Counted from the stretch's first letter, positions 9,836-18,705 are shown. The stretch is 64,000 bases of DNA from Bacteroidota bacterium (GCA_023429375.1 JAEYVY010000022.1:62001-126000); one strand, 5' to 3'. Translations and numbers: made by a program. The notes: generated by a model not told the origin, from the letters alone.

Positions 9836-9989
9836 TTTTAATACTAAATAAATCATTGTGAAGAACTAATGAACACCTATTAGCCTTCAATATGAAGATT
9901 TAAGAATTACAATTAAACGAGTATATATTAACGCTACGGCGGTAAGGTAGTTTGATGTAAAATAAGTTTATCAATAAAGTAGTTTCGCG

Positions 9990-10943
9990 TTATTTTATAA
10001 TCAATTTCTTCCAAACTGCCGAAATAAAACCTGTACCGTACCCTGTAAGCTGTACGAATGAAGCGGGAACGGAGAGCAGTGCTACTTTGAGGCTTTTATT
10101 CTTAATAAGAGAATCAACAAATAGTGCTATCATATAAATGAATGGTAGTATAAGAATAAGGGGATAGAATAAAGCCGCAATAAGTATAATAATCAGTCCG
10201 ATAGTGAAGAGCGACGGCAGACAATGTACAACCTTCAATGATTCGGGGTATTTCAGAAACAAATCTATTCTTGCTTTTCCCGAATGATTCACTTGCCGGA
10301 AGAATTGTCTGAGGTCTGTTCTTCTTTTATGGTATACCCAGGCATTTGAAAAGTAATGGCAGGCATATCCTCCTTTGTAAACTCGTATGCTGAAATCGAT
10401 ATCTTCTCCATAGCGCATCTGTGAAAACCCTCCGAGCGACTCGTAAACAGATTTTCTCATTCCCATATTAAAGCTACGCGGATAAAATTTATCCAGCTTT
10501 TTTTCGCTGCCACGAATACCTCCTGTTGTAAAAAAAGAAGTCATTGCATAATTTACAGCCTTTTGAGTGGCAGAGAAATCGGCATGAGCCCGATCGGCTC
10601 CACCGAAAGCATCTGCATTATAATGCCTGAATGAATGGTCCACCTGTTTGAGGTAAGACGAGGGAAGGATACAATCTGAATCAAGGATAATCACATATTT
10701 CCCTTGGCTTTGTGCAACGCCATAGTTTCTGGCCGGACCCGGTCCGGAATTTTCAATGAAAAAGTACTGTATACTCAATTGGTCCTTGTACTTTTCAACC
10801 ACCTCCTTACAAGGAATCTTCGAGCCATCTTCAACAATGATAACCTCAAAGTCGGTGAAAGACTGTTTGGTTAAACTGTCCAATAATTCATCTGCTTCGT
10901 CCGGACGGTTATATACGGGTATGATTATCGAGTACGTGTACAT
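9990..10943 (-). CDS. Family 2 glycosyltransferase, membrane-associated
   Basis: A 317-residue protein. GT-A domain: YSIIIPVYNRPDEADELL at the N-terminus, the VEDGS nucleotide-binding motif, GPGPARNYG, and the metal-binding LDSDC (DxD). Later GEDIDFSIRVYKGGY carries the ED-x-D acceptor-site motif. The C-terminus (about 245-300) has two hydrophobic segments, so the enzyme sits on the inner membrane. It transfers a sugar from an activated donor to an unknown acceptor. I place the start at MYTYSIII, the codon immediately before the first beta strand; the longer reading begins 18 codons upstream within the ahcY-proximal gap. It stands alone, not inside a polysaccharide cluster. Confidence 0.88.
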   Translation of the reverse strand: MYTYSIIIPVYNRPDEADELLDSLTKQSFTDFEVIIVEDGSKIPCKEVVEKYKDQLSIQYFFIENSGPGPARNYGVAQSQGKYVIILDSDCILPSSYLKQVDHSFRHYNADAFGGADRAHADFSATQKAVNYAMTSFFTTGGIRGSEKKLDKFYPRSFNMGMRKSVYESLGGFSQMRYGEDIDFSIRVYKGGYACHYFSNAWVYHKRRTDLRQFFRQVNHSGKARIDLFLKYPESLKVVHCLPSLFTIGLIIILIAALFYPLILILPFIYMIALFVDSLIKNKSLKVALLSVPASFVQLTGYGTGFISAVWKKLIIK

Positions 10944-11005
10944 AGTCGTTGCATTTAATTGAAAAAGAGACGCATGAATATACGCCTCTTTTAGCAATTT
11001 TCCAA

Positions 11006-12424
11006 TTAATATCTGTAATGATCAGGTTTATATGGGCCTTCTACGGACACGCCGATATAGTCTGCTTGTTCTTTAGTCAGTTTAGTCAGTTTTACACCGA
11101 TACGTTCCAAGTGTAGGCGCGCTACCTCTTCATCCAAATGTTTAGGCAAGCGATAAACCCCAACTTCGTAGTTGTTGTTCCACAATTCCATCTGAGCCAA
11201 TACTTGGTTGGTAAATGAGTTGCTCATCACAAATGAAGGGTGGCCGGTTGCACAACCTAAGTTTACCAAACGACCTTCGGCCAACAAGAAGATGGAGTTG
11301 CCAGTTGGGAAGGTGTATTTATCAACCTGCGGTTTGATATTGGTGTGTTTGATTCCCGGATAGGAGATCAATTTGTCTACCTGTATTTCGTTGTCGAAGT
11401 GACCGATATTACATACGATTGACTGATCTTTCATCTGAGCCATATGTTCGATGGTGATGATGTCGCGGTTTCCCGTTGTGGTAACGAAAATATTACCTTC
11501 CTTAACTGCTTCCTCCATCGTAGTTACTTTAAAACCTTCCATAGCCGCTTGAAGCGCACAGATTGGGTCAATTTCAGTTACAAGAACGCGGGCACCGTAT
11601 GAACGCATAGAGTGTGAACAGCCTTTACCTACATCACCATAACCGGCTACGACCACTACTTTTCCTGCAATCATCACATCGGTTGCACGTTTGATACCGT
11701 CGGCCAACGATTCGCGACAGCCATACAGGTTGTCAAATTTCGATTTCGTAACCGAGTCGTTTACGTTGATAGCCGGAACAAGCAGTTCGCCTCTTTCCAT
11801 CATCTGATACAAGCGGTGAACACCGGTTGTTGTTTCTTCAGATACCCCTTTCATTTCGGCAACAGTGCGATGCCAACGGGTATTATCTTCTTTCAGGATA
11901 CGGTTGAGTGTGTCGAGAATGACTTGCTCTTCGTGATTTTTGCCTTTACGGTTAATGGTCTCTGCATCGTTTTCAGCAGCATAGCCCCAGTGGATAAGCA
12001 ATGAAGCGTCGCCCCCATCGTCAACAATCATCTGTGGACCTTTTCCTCCCGGGAAGCGCATGGCCATGTCGGTACACCACCAATATTCTTCCAGCGTTTC
12101 GCCTTTCCAAGCAAAAACAGGAACTCCGGCAGCAGCAATGGCTGCAGCGGCATGATCCTGTGTAGAAAATATGTTGCAACTTGCCCAACGTACATCAGCG
12201 CCTAAGTCAACTAATGTTTCGATTAACACTGCCGTTTGAATTGTCATATGCAGTGAACCAGTGATGCGTACTCCTTTAAGTGGCTTTTGAGTACCATATT
12301 TGGCACGCAAAGCCATTAGCCCTGGCATTTCGTGTTCAGCGATTTCGATTTCCTTGCGGCCGAAATCAGCTAAACTCATATCTGCCACCTTGTAGGGCAG
12401 ATTAGTTGAAAATAATTCTGGCAT
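11006..12424 (-). CDS. ahcY: Adenosylhomocysteinase (S-adenosylhomocysteine hydrolase)
   Basis: Reversibly hydrolyses S-adenosylhomocysteine to adenosine and homocysteine, clearing the product of SAM-dependent methylation; cytosolic and NAD-dependent. In this 472-residue protein: the substrate-binding Lys in NDSVTKSKFDN (K227), the NAD-binding GYGDVG (261-266), NGHPSFVMSNSF-like segment near the C-terminus and the C-terminal KPDHYRY tail. The extra segment at about 150-190 is typical of the bacterial/plant form. I start at MPELFSTNLPYKVADMSL, which gives the family's usual N-terminus. A TAnnTTTG box lies about 31 bases upstream (12455-12462). Confidence 0.97.
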   Translation of the reverse strand: MPELFSTNLPYKVADMSLADFGRKEIEIAEHEMPGLMALRAKYGTQKPLKGVRITGSLHMTIQTAVLIETLVDLGADVRWASCNIFSTQDHAAAAIAAAGVPVFAWKGETLEEYWWCTDMAMRFPGGKGPQMIVDDGGDASLLIHWGYAAENDAETINRKGKNHEEQVILDTLNRILKEDNTRWHRTVAEMKGVSEETTTGVHRLYQMMERGELLVPAINVNDSVTKSKFDNLYGCRESLADGIKRATDVMIAGKVVVVAGYGDVGKGCSHSMRSYGARVLVTEIDPICALQAAMEGFKVTTMEEAVKEGNIFVTTTGNRDIITIEHMAQMKDQSIVCNIGHFDNEIQVDKLISYPGIKHTNIKPQVDKYTFPTGNSIFLLAEGRLVNLGCATGHPSFVMSNSFTNQVLAQMELWNNNYEVGVYRLPKHLDEEVARLHLERIGVKLTKLTKEQADYIGVSVEGPYKPDHYRY

Positions 12425-12454
12425 AAAAAATGAATTAAGTATAAAAATTTTCGG

Positions 12455-12462
12455 CAAAGGTA
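12455..12462 (-). promoter_or_regulatory. Bacteroidetes -7 promoter box for ahcY
   Basis: On the minus strand this reads TACCTTTG, an exact match to TAnnTTTG, 31 bases before the ahcY start. No good TTTG -33 box is seen at the usual distance, so only half of the promoter is supported. Confidence 0.6.
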
Positions 12463-12521
12463 AGATTTTATTTTCACTCTTTAGGCCAATTCCGAATGCA
12501 AGAATCTTCTCTTTTAGACAC

Positions 12522-14174
12522 TTAAACAGGAATAATATCTTGTTCCTTTAGTAATTGTAAAGAAAGCTCCTTCAATTTGTATTTCTGAATCTTCCCGCTA
12601 CCGGTCATAGGAAAGGCATCGACAAAGAAAATATATCTAGGAATCTTATGTCGTGAAATCTTTCCCCGGCAGAAATCCCGTACTTCTTCTTCCGTTAATT
12701 CGGCTCCTTCGTGACGAATAATAAAGGCACCGACTTCTTCGCCGTATTTCTGTGATGGAACAGCTGCCACTTGCACGTCTTTCACCCCTTTGAGATGATA
12801 GAGGAACTCTTCTATTTCACGTGGGTAGATATTTTCACCTCCGCGAATAATCATATCTTTGATTCGGCCTGTTATCCGGAAATAGCCGTGTTCGTCTTTT
12901 GTGCCGAGGTCACCACTATGCAGCCATCCGTCTTTGTCAATCACCTCAGCGGTGGCATGCGGATTTTTGTAATATCCTTTCATGACGAGATAGCCCCGGC
13001 AGCAAACTTCTCCTTGCTCACCTACGGCACATTCCTGTCCCGTGTCCGGATTTACAATTTTAACTTCGGTAAATGGATACTCCTTGCCTACTGTTGTACA
13101 TCTATTCTCGAAAGAGTCGCTGAGAACTGTATGCGTCATCCCTGGCGAACATTCTGTCAATCCATATACGCTGGTGATATGTGTAATATGCATCTTCTCA
13201 GTAACGGCACGCATTAATTCAATGGGGCAGAGGGCTCCTGCCATGATGCCGGTCCGAAGCGAAGTGAGGTCGAACATATCGAACATGGGATGGTTCATTT
13301 CGGCAATAAACATGGTAGGCACACCATGCAGTACTGTACAGCGTTCTTTGTGTATCGAAGCCAAGACGACCAGCGGATTGAATCGCTCTACCATCACCTG
13401 TGTTGATCCATGGGTAAGGCTGCTCATCGTAGCCAGCACAACGCCAAAACAATGAAATAAAGGCACACAGCAACAGAGTTTGTCTTCGGACGTAATGCCC
13501 ATTCCTTCACCCGTAAAGTAGCCGTTATTGGTGATGTTATAATGCGTAAGCATAACCCCTTTCGGGAATCCGGTTGTTCCTGAAGTATACTGCATGTTCA
13601 CTACATCATGGCAATCAACATTTGCTTTTGCCTCTTGAAGGACAGCGTCATCTATATTTTCTCCAAGCAAAAGAATTTCCGGAGTGTTATACATCCCCCT
13701 GAACTTCTCTTGACCTATATAAACCACATTCTTCATTTCAGGGAATCGGCTGCTCTTTAGGAATCCCCGTTGGCTGGTTTTTAGTTCTGGGAGCATGGCA
13801 TAGACCATGTCTATATAGTTGCTGTCGAATACCCCTTCGGTGATGCATAGCGTATGAATATCTGCATTTTCCACTAGGAATTCCAGCTCATGCTGTTTGT
13901 AGTTTGTATTTATGGTGACCAATATAGCCCCTATCTTGGCTCCTGCATAAAGAAACGTCAACCAGTCGGGTACGTTGGTTGCCCAGATGCCTACATGAGT
14001 TCCTTTTTTGACGCCCAGAGCCAATAGGCCTTTAGCCATGTTATCTACCCGTTCGTTTAATGTTTTCCAAGTGAAGCGCAGATTCCTATCCGAATATACG
14101 ATACTTTCTTTGTCCGGAGTCTGCCCAGCCCAATACTCCAGCCATTCACCGATAGTCTTAGTTTGTAATTCCAT
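12522..14174 (-). CDS. AMP-dependent acyl-CoA synthetase (fatty acid--CoA ligase type)
   Basis: A 550-residue ANL-superfamily enzyme that activates a carboxylate with ATP to the acyl-adenylate and then to acyl-CoA. The P-loop YTSGTTGFPKG lies at 196-206, followed by VYGLTECSPG (A5), GWLHSGDLGTKDEHGYFRITGRIKD (A7-A8 hinge) and the catalytic Lys in MTGSGKIQKYKL near residue 533. Overall shape is closest to medium/long-chain fatty acyl-CoA synthetases; the chain length is not determinable. It starts 8 bases after the XRE-cupin gene stop, so the two form an operon, and the regulator probably senses or controls acyl-CoA metabolism (inference). Confidence 0.92.
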   Translation of the reverse strand: MELQTKTIGEWLEYWAGQTPDKESIVYSDRNLRFTWKTLNERVDNMAKGLLALGVKKGTHVGIWATNVPDWLTFLYAGAKIGAILVTINTNYKQHELEFLVENADIHTLCITEGVFDSNYIDMVYAMLPELKTSQRGFLKSSRFPEMKNVVYIGQEKFRGMYNTPEILLLGENIDDAVLQEAKANVDCHDVVNMQYTSGTTGFPKGVMLTHYNITNNGYFTGEGMGITSEDKLCCCVPLFHCFGVVLATMSSLTHGSTQVMVERFNPLVVLASIHKERCTVLHGVPTMFIAEMNHPMFDMFDLTSLRTGIMAGALCPIELMRAVTEKMHITHITSVYGLTECSPGMTHTVLSDSFENRCTTVGKEYPFTEVKIVNPDTGQECAVGEQGEVCCRGYLVMKGYYKNPHATAEVIDKDGWLHSGDLGTKDEHGYFRITGRIKDMIIRGGENIYPREIEEFLYHLKGVKDVQVAAVPSQKYGEEVGAFIIRHEGAELTEEEVRDFCRGKISRHKIPRYIFFVDAFPMTGSGKIQKYKLKELSLQLLKEQDIIPV

Positions 14175-14182
14175 AGTCTTTC

Positions 14183-14764
14183 TTAATAAGGCGTGTAAAT
14201 GATACCTAAAATGCGGGCAGAACTGTCTTTTGCTGCATGTACATGATGAGGCACGATAGAATCATAATAGATGCTGTCGCCTTCTGTCAGTGTATACGTA
14301 TTCTTGCCGTAAATGATTTCAATCGCACCTTCGAGTACATAGATAAATTCCTCACCTTCATGGGTTGAGGTTGTATAATCAGTATCCTCAATCGGGTTTA
14401 CATCAACCAGAAAAGGCTCCATGTGGCGACCTGATTTATCTGGTGAAAGCGACTGATAAGACATATGCTTCTTATTTTGCTGCTCATTGTATGAGACGCT
14501 GATGCTTGCTTCGTCGTTCGTCTTGTTTTTGCGTGAGATGACAGGTCCCAAGGCTTCCTGATCGTCTAGGAAAGTGCCCAGCCGAACACCCAGTGCACGA
14601 GCAATTTTGATAAGTGGGGCTAAAGAAGGGAAGTCGGTATTATTCTCTATTCTTTTAATCTGTTCGATGTCTACCCCCGAGCGTTGGGCAATTTCTTCAA
14701 GGGTTAGCTGTTGTGAGTCCCGAATACTCTTAATCTTCTCACCGATGATCTTGTTTTGTTTCAT
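14183..14764 (-). CDS. XRE-family transcriptional regulator with C-terminal cupin domain
   Basis: A 193-residue regulator: helix-turn-helix at about 8-62 (EKIKSIRDSQQLTLEEIAQRSG...IKRIENNTDFPS) and a cupin_2 beta-barrel at about 115-190 (HEGEEFIYVLEGAIEIIYG, then GDSIYYDSIVPHHVHA with cupin His residues). Proteins of this shape bind DNA under control of a small ligand held in the cupin. The start MKQNKIIGEK is chosen because the 45 codons upstream in frame are hydrophobic, AT-rich and contain the promoter. It leads an operon with the acyl-CoA ligase and is divergent from frr. Confidence 0.92.
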   Translation of the reverse strand: MKQNKIIGEKIKSIRDSQQLTLEEIAQRSGVDIEQIKRIENNTDFPSLAPLIKIARALGVRLGTFLDDQEALGPVISRKNKTNDEASISVSYNEQQNKKHMSYQSLSPDKSGRHMEPFLVDVNPIEDTDYTTSTHEGEEFIYVLEGAIEIIYGKNTYTLTEGDSIYYDSIVPHHVHAAKDSSARILGIIYTPY

Positions 14765-14819
14765 TTTATTATTTGTTATTTGTATGGTCTGAAATGTTGA
14801 TAAATATAAGAATAATAGG

Positions 14820-14849
14820 CAAAAATACATTAAAATGCAATAAAACAAA
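14820..14849 (-). promoter_or_regulatory. Probable promoter of the XRE-cupin / acyl-CoA ligase operon
   Basis: On the minus strand, TTTG at 14849-14846 is followed after 18 bases by TATTTTTG at 14827-14820, fitting TTTG-N(19-21)-TAnnTTTG closely. The start codon is 55 bases further on, leaving room for the regulator to bind its own leader. Confidence 0.6.
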
Positions 14850-14932
14850 AGAAGAGACTGTCTTTGTTTATGGAAATTCTCTGATCGGATGATTCTCACT
14901 GTGTATATGGCTGTTGTATCTCTTTTGTTGAA

Positions 14933-14963
14933 TTTGTCAGGTTCGAAAACTTTATTACTTTTG
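14933..14963 (+). promoter_or_regulatory. Promoter of frr
   Basis: TTTG (14933-14936), a 19-base spacer, then TACTTTTG (14956-14963): an exact fit to the Bacteroidetes primary sigma consensus. Transcription should begin near 14970, about 30 bases before the frr start codon, which also rules out longer frr readings from a TTG at 14972. Confidence 0.8.
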
Positions 14964-15001
14964 TTTTATAATTGGAAAATGATAACAAAACACGATTAAT
15001 C

Positions 15002-15562
15002 ATGGTGGATACGAAACAAATTGTTAAAGCGGCAGAAGAAAAAATGGCTGCTGCGATAGAATTTCTTGACGAACAGCTGGCTCACATTCGTGCAGGAAAA
15101 GCAAATCCAAAAATTCTTGATGGTGTTAAGGTTCCCTATTATGGAAGCTTGGTTCCTCTGACTAATGTTGCTACCGTTACGACCCCTGATGCAAAAACGA
15201 TTATGATTACCCCATGGGAGAAAAATCTAATTCGTGATATCGAAAAGGCGATAATGGACTCAGAAGTCGGCATCACTCCTGAAAATAATGGTGAAATCAT
15301 TCGTTTGGGTATTCCTCCTCTAACGGAAGAACGTCGTCGCACCTTGGCTAAACAATCAAAGCAAGAAGCTGAAAATGCTAAAATCAGCATTCGTAATGCG
15401 CGTAGAGATGCTATCGAAGCACTTAAGAAGAGCGTTAAGGAAGGTGTTGCAGAAGATGTAGCCAAAGATGCAGAAGCAGATGCTCAGAAGATACATGATA
15501 AGTTCGTCAAAAAAGTAGATGAACTGTATGCTGCAAAAGAAAAAGAAATTATGACTGTATAG
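15002..15562 (+). CDS. frr: Ribosome recycling factor
   Basis: Releases the 50S and 30S subunits after termination together with EF-G. At 186 residues it has the usual RRF length. Family motifs are clear: ALDFLDEQLAHIRAGKANP-like N-terminal helix, VPYYGSLVPLTNVATV in domain II, ITPWEKNLIRDIEKAIMDSEVG and IRLGIPPLTEERRRTLAKQ. The first ATG giving this N-terminus is at 15002, downstream of a consensus promoter. It is followed by a perfect hairpin and then rsgA, 53 bases after the stop. Confidence 0.97.
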   Translation: MVDTKQIVKAAEEKMAAAIEFLDEQLAHIRAGKANPKILDGVKVPYYGSLVPLTNVATVTTPDAKTIMITPWEKNLIRDIEKAIMDSEVGITPENNGEIIRLGIPPLTEERRRTLAKQSKQEAENAKISIRNARRDAIEALKKSVKEGVAEDVAKDAEADAQKIHDKFVKKVDELYAAKEKEIMTV

Positions 15563-15568
15563 TCTGTT

Positions 15569-15592
15569 ATGAGGGTGCTGATGCACCCTCAT
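15569..15592 (+). terminator. Hairpin between frr and rsgA (weak terminator or attenuator)
   Basis: A perfect 10-bp stem, ATGAGGGTGC / GCACCCTCAT with loop TGAT. The following sequence has only a broken T tract (ACTATTATTCTTAC), so it may terminate partly and let some transcription reach rsgA, which has no promoter box of its own that I can see. Confidence 0.6.
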
Positions 15593-15615
15593 ACTATTAT
15601 TCTTACAAAATACGA

Positions 15616-16548
15616 ATGAAGGGATTAGTTATAAAGAACACAGGCAGTTGGTATACCGTTCGTACAACTGACGGGCAGGATATCGAGTCTAAAATAAAAG
15701 GAAGCTTTCGCTTAAAAAATATACGCACAACTAATCCGATAGCTGTAGGCGATCGAGTGACGATCGACATAAACAATGAAGGAACCGCTTTTATCACTGA
15801 GATAGAAGAACGTAAAAACTATATCATTCGTAGGGCTTCCAATCTGTCTAAACAAGCCCATATCATAGCGACCAACCTCGATCAGGCTATTTTGATTGTG
15901 ACGGTCAACTACCCAATCACCACCACCATTTTTATCGATCGTTTTCTGGCTACCGCCGAAGCGTATTCCATTTCTGTAAAGATTATCTTCAATAAGATAG
16001 ACCGCTATAATTCAGTCGATAAGGCTCAAATGGAATCTTTGATAGGACTATATACCTCCATAGGGTATAGTTGTGAAAAACTATGTGCGCTTACCGATGA
16101 GGGTATAGGTGACTTAAAAGAGCTGCTGAAAGGGAAAATTTCCTTGCTTTCAGGTCATTCCGGAGTAGGTAAATCCACCATCATCAACCGGCTTATCCCC
16201 GGAATTAATCTAAAGACCGGTACCATATCGGAATATCACAACAAGGGAATGCATACTACTACCTTCTCTGAGATGATTGCCCTGCCGGAGGGAGGATATA
16301 TTATAGATACTCCGGGGATTAAAGGGTTTGGAACCATAGAAATGGAAGATGCCGAAATCTCACATTATTTCCCGGAACTATTCCGAATCTCTGAAGGATG
16401 CCGCTTTAATAATTGCACGCACCGACATGAGCCCGGATGTGCCGTGTTGGAAGCTGTCCATGAAAAGGAAATAGCCGAATCACGGTATAAAAGCTATCTC
16501 AGTATCTTGAAGGATAAGGAAGAGAGCAAGTATCGCGAAGAATACTGA
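15616..16548 (+). CDS. rsgA: Ribosome small subunit-dependent GTPase A
   Basis: A circularly permuted GTPase that checks the maturing 30S subunit. Order in this 310-residue protein: N-terminal OB-fold (about 1-75), then G4 (IIFNKID) before G1 (GHSGVGKSTIINRL) and G3 (DTPGIKG), the permuted order that defines the family, and a C-terminal zinc site GCRFNNCTHRHEPGC. It lies downstream of frr, and its stop directly abuts the stop of the convergent dgt gene with no spacer. Confidence 0.97.
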   Translation: MKGLVIKNTGSWYTVRTTDGQDIESKIKGSFRLKNIRTTNPIAVGDRVTIDINNEGTAFITEIEERKNYIIRRASNLSKQAHIIATNLDQAILIVTVNYPITTTIFIDRFLATAEAYSISVKIIFNKIDRYNSVDKAQMESLIGLYTSIGYSCEKLCALTDEGIGDLKELLKGKISLLSGHSGVGKSTIINRLIPGINLKTGTISEYHNKGMHTTTFSEMIALPEGGYIIDTPGIKGFGTIEMEDAEISHYFPELFRISEGCRFNNCTHRHEPGCAVLEAVHEKEIAESRYKSYLSILKDKEESKYREEY

Positions 16549-17877
16549 TTAAACGGCCGGAAGCCCCATTCCCGTAATCTTGCGGTACAAGTCGAGGGCA
16601 TATACATCCGTCATCCCTGAAATATAATCCAATACACATTGAATCTTTCCATAAGTAGTTGGCATGCTTGTGTCGTACTGATCCGGTATACGCTGCAATA
16701 GCAATTGACTGTAAGCATGATCCTGTTTCATGACTGCGGTTGTCAGGCTGTCAATCAGATAACTGAAGATATGATAACCGGCCAGCTCTATGTCGAGCAC
16801 TTCCTTGGCTTTGTAAATCTTTTTGAATGCCATTTCCGAACAGGCCTTGTAGGCCTGGTTTGACTGTGGTTCTATTTGTTTGATCAGTGGTCCTTCGAAC
16901 GTTCCTCTTAAAATGCTTTCCTCGTTTTCAATGAACACACGTGAACATTCATCCACCAAAAGACCAATGATCGACGAGCGCAGATAGCCCAATTGTTCGT
17001 TAACATCGTCTACCATTCGCATGATACGAGTGATATGCGCAAGCTTTTCTCCCGTGAAGAAACCTAATAACAAATCAATCGCTTCTTCACTGGTTAGGAT
17101 ATGCAGTTTGTGTGCATCTTCAATATCCATAATCTGGTAGCAGATATCATCGGCAGCTTCAACCAGATAAACCAAGGGATAGCGAGCGTAGATATTCTTT
17201 TCTTCGTCGAGCTTACGTATGCCTAACTCTGTAGCAATACGTTTGAAAGATTCCTCTTCGGTTTGAAAGAAACCGAATTTGTTTTTCTTTATGGACTGTG
17301 TAGATGGATACGGATACTTAACGATAGAGGCTAAGGTGCTATAGGTAAGAGCAAACCCACCTTTTCTTCGTCCGATAAACTGATGGGTGAGGAGCCGCAT
17401 GGCATTGGCATTGCCTTCAAAATGGACAAAATCTTCCCACCGTCCGCCTTCATCGCGCACTTGTTGCTCGTATTTCATTCCTTTCCCTTCAAAGAAATAA
17501 GCCGAAATGGCACGTTCGCCGGAATGTCCGAATGGAGGGTTACCCATGTCATGAGCCAGACAGGCTGCCGAAACGATGGCCCCCAGCTCACCAAAATTGG
17601 CTGTTTCTGCTCCATACTTACGACTTAGTGCACGACCCACATTATTTCCTAATGAACGTCCCACGCAGGACACCTCCAGACTGTGTGTCAATCGGTTGTG
17701 TACGAATATGCTGCCTGGAAGTGGGAATACCTGTGTCTTGTTCTGCAACCTCCGAAAAGGTGACGAGAAGATAAGACGGTCATAATCACGTTGGAAATCC
17801 GTACGTTCGTGATGACGATCGTCGTGATATTCCTCCATACCGAAACGTTTGTCGGAAATAAGTTGTGTCCAGTTCAT
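16549..17877 (-). CDS. dgt: Deoxyguanosinetriphosphate triphosphohydrolase (dGTPase)
   Basis: Splits dGTP (and often other dNTPs) to the nucleoside and triphosphate, controlling dNTP pools. The 442-residue protein carries the HD-domain metal ligands: NRLTHSLEVSCVGRSLG (first His) and AHDMGNPPFGHSGE (HD), with Asp later in VEAADDICYQIMDIED. The N-terminal FQRDYDRLIFSSPFRRLQNKTQVFP is diagnostic of dGTPase-like proteins. The sirtuin gene ends 3 bases upstream of its start, so the two are probably co-transcribed. Confidence 0.95.
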   Translation of the reverse strand: MNWTQLISDKRFGMEEYHDDRHHERTDFQRDYDRLIFSSPFRRLQNKTQVFPLPGSIFVHNRLTHSLEVSCVGRSLGNNVGRALSRKYGAETANFGELGAIVSAACLAHDMGNPPFGHSGERAISAYFFEGKGMKYEQQVRDEGGRWEDFVHFEGNANAMRLLTHQFIGRRKGGFALTYSTLASIVKYPYPSTQSIKKNKFGFFQTEEESFKRIATELGIRKLDEEKNIYARYPLVYLVEAADDICYQIMDIEDAHKLHILTSEEAIDLLLGFFTGEKLAHITRIMRMVDDVNEQLGYLRSSIIGLLVDECSRVFIENEESILRGTFEGPLIKQIEPQSNQAYKACSEMAFKKIYKAKEVLDIELAGYHIFSYLIDSLTTAVMKQDHAYSQLLLQRIPDQYDTSMPTTYGKIQCVLDYISGMTDVYALDLYRKITGMGLPAV

Positions 17878-17880
17878 GCT

Positions 17881-18573
17881 TTATTTTAATTGCTTTACCA
17901 GTTCTGTTAGTTGTTTGACTCCTTTCGAAGCCGTTGCTTTAATGAAATGAATATCTATGCGGTTAGTCATTACCTCTTTGGGATCGATCAGATAAATAGG
18001 GCAACCCTTGCGTACATAGGAGATCAGCCCTGCGGCCGGATAAACATTCATCGAAGTGCCGATAATTACAAACATATCGGCTTCTTGCACCCAATCAATT
18101 GCCGGATCAATCATAGGAACGGGTTCGCCGAACCAAACAATAAACGGTCGCTTTTGTGCTCCATCGGGAGCTTTATCACCGAGCTTTAAATCCGGATTTT
18201 CCGGGTCTATATCGTAGGCCGTACGCAGATTGTTGACCGAGCAATATTTCATGAGCTCTCCATGCAAGTGGATCACTTTCTTGCTTCCGGCCTGCTCGTG
18301 GAGGTTGTCTATATTCTGGGTAATAATACATACATCAAAGTACTTTTCCAAGGCAACAAGTCCTGTATGTCCACCATTAGGTTTGCATGTCAGTAATTGA
18401 CGACGACGCTGGTTATAGAAATCCAACACCAGCTCCGGATTGGCTGCGAAACCTTCCGGCGTTGCCACATCTTCCACGCGATAGCGTTCCCATAAACCAT
18501 CTGAGTCTCTGAACGTGGATATGCCACTTTCTGCACTCATTCCGGCACCTGATAAGACAACTAATTTTTTCAT
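17881..18573 (-). CDS. cobB: NAD-dependent protein deacylase (sirtuin), zinc-site cysteines missing
   Basis: Removes acyl groups from lysines, using NAD. The 230-residue protein has GAGMSAESGISTFR (NAD binding), TQNIDNLH, the catalytic His104 in HLHGE, and Tyr53/Arg56 in DFYNQRRRQL, the pair that in E. coli CobB and SIRT5 accommodates succinyl/malonyl-lysine. Oddly, the four-cysteine zinc module expected between HGEL and VWFGE is reduced to a single Cys111, so this enzyme probably folds without that zinc. A TAnnTTTG box sits 21 bases upstream. Gene name is by family resemblance. Confidence 0.92.
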   Translation of the reverse strand: MKKLVVLSGAGMSAESGISTFRDSDGLWERYRVEDVATPEGFAANPELVLDFYNQRRRQLLTCKPNGGHTGLVALEKYFDVCIITQNIDNLHEQAGSKKVIHLHGELMKYCSVNNLRTAYDIDPENPDLKLGDKAPDGAQKRPFIVWFGEPVPMIDPAIDWVQEADMFVIIGTSMNVYPAAGLISYVRKGCPIYLIDPKEVMTNRIDIHFIKATASKGVKQLTELVKQLK

Positions 18574-18593
18574 AACCCGATTATTTTCTATTA

Positions 18594-18601
18594 CAAACCT
18601 A
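18594..18601 (-). promoter_or_regulatory. -7 promoter box for cobB-dgt
   Basis: Minus-strand TAGGTTTG matches TAnnTTTG, 21 bases before the sirtuin start codon. No convincing -33 box. Confidence 0.5.
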
Positions 18602-18638
18602 ATAAAAATTATGAAATATACCGATACCTTTTAATTTC

Positions 18639-18705
18639 TATATCTATGAAAAAACTTTTCTATATATATAGAAAAACTTTACTATATATATGGAAAAAGA
18701 AAAAG
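18639..18705. repeat. Intergenic 22-bp tandem repeat, copy 1 (three units)
   Basis: Three consecutive 22-23 bp units: 18639-18660, 18661-18682 and 18683-18705. Units 1 and 2 share a TATATATA run followed by GAAAAACTTTAC; unit 3 diverges to GGAAAAAGAAAAAG. The same three-unit arrangement recurs at 52359-52425. The TATATATA parts are palindromic, so the array can fold. It lies between the cobB promoter and the M16 terminator. Confidence 0.8.

Noticed and set aside
18639..18705. Possible CRISPR array
   Set aside because: Three contiguous units without spacers and no cas genes; it is a simple tandem repeat.
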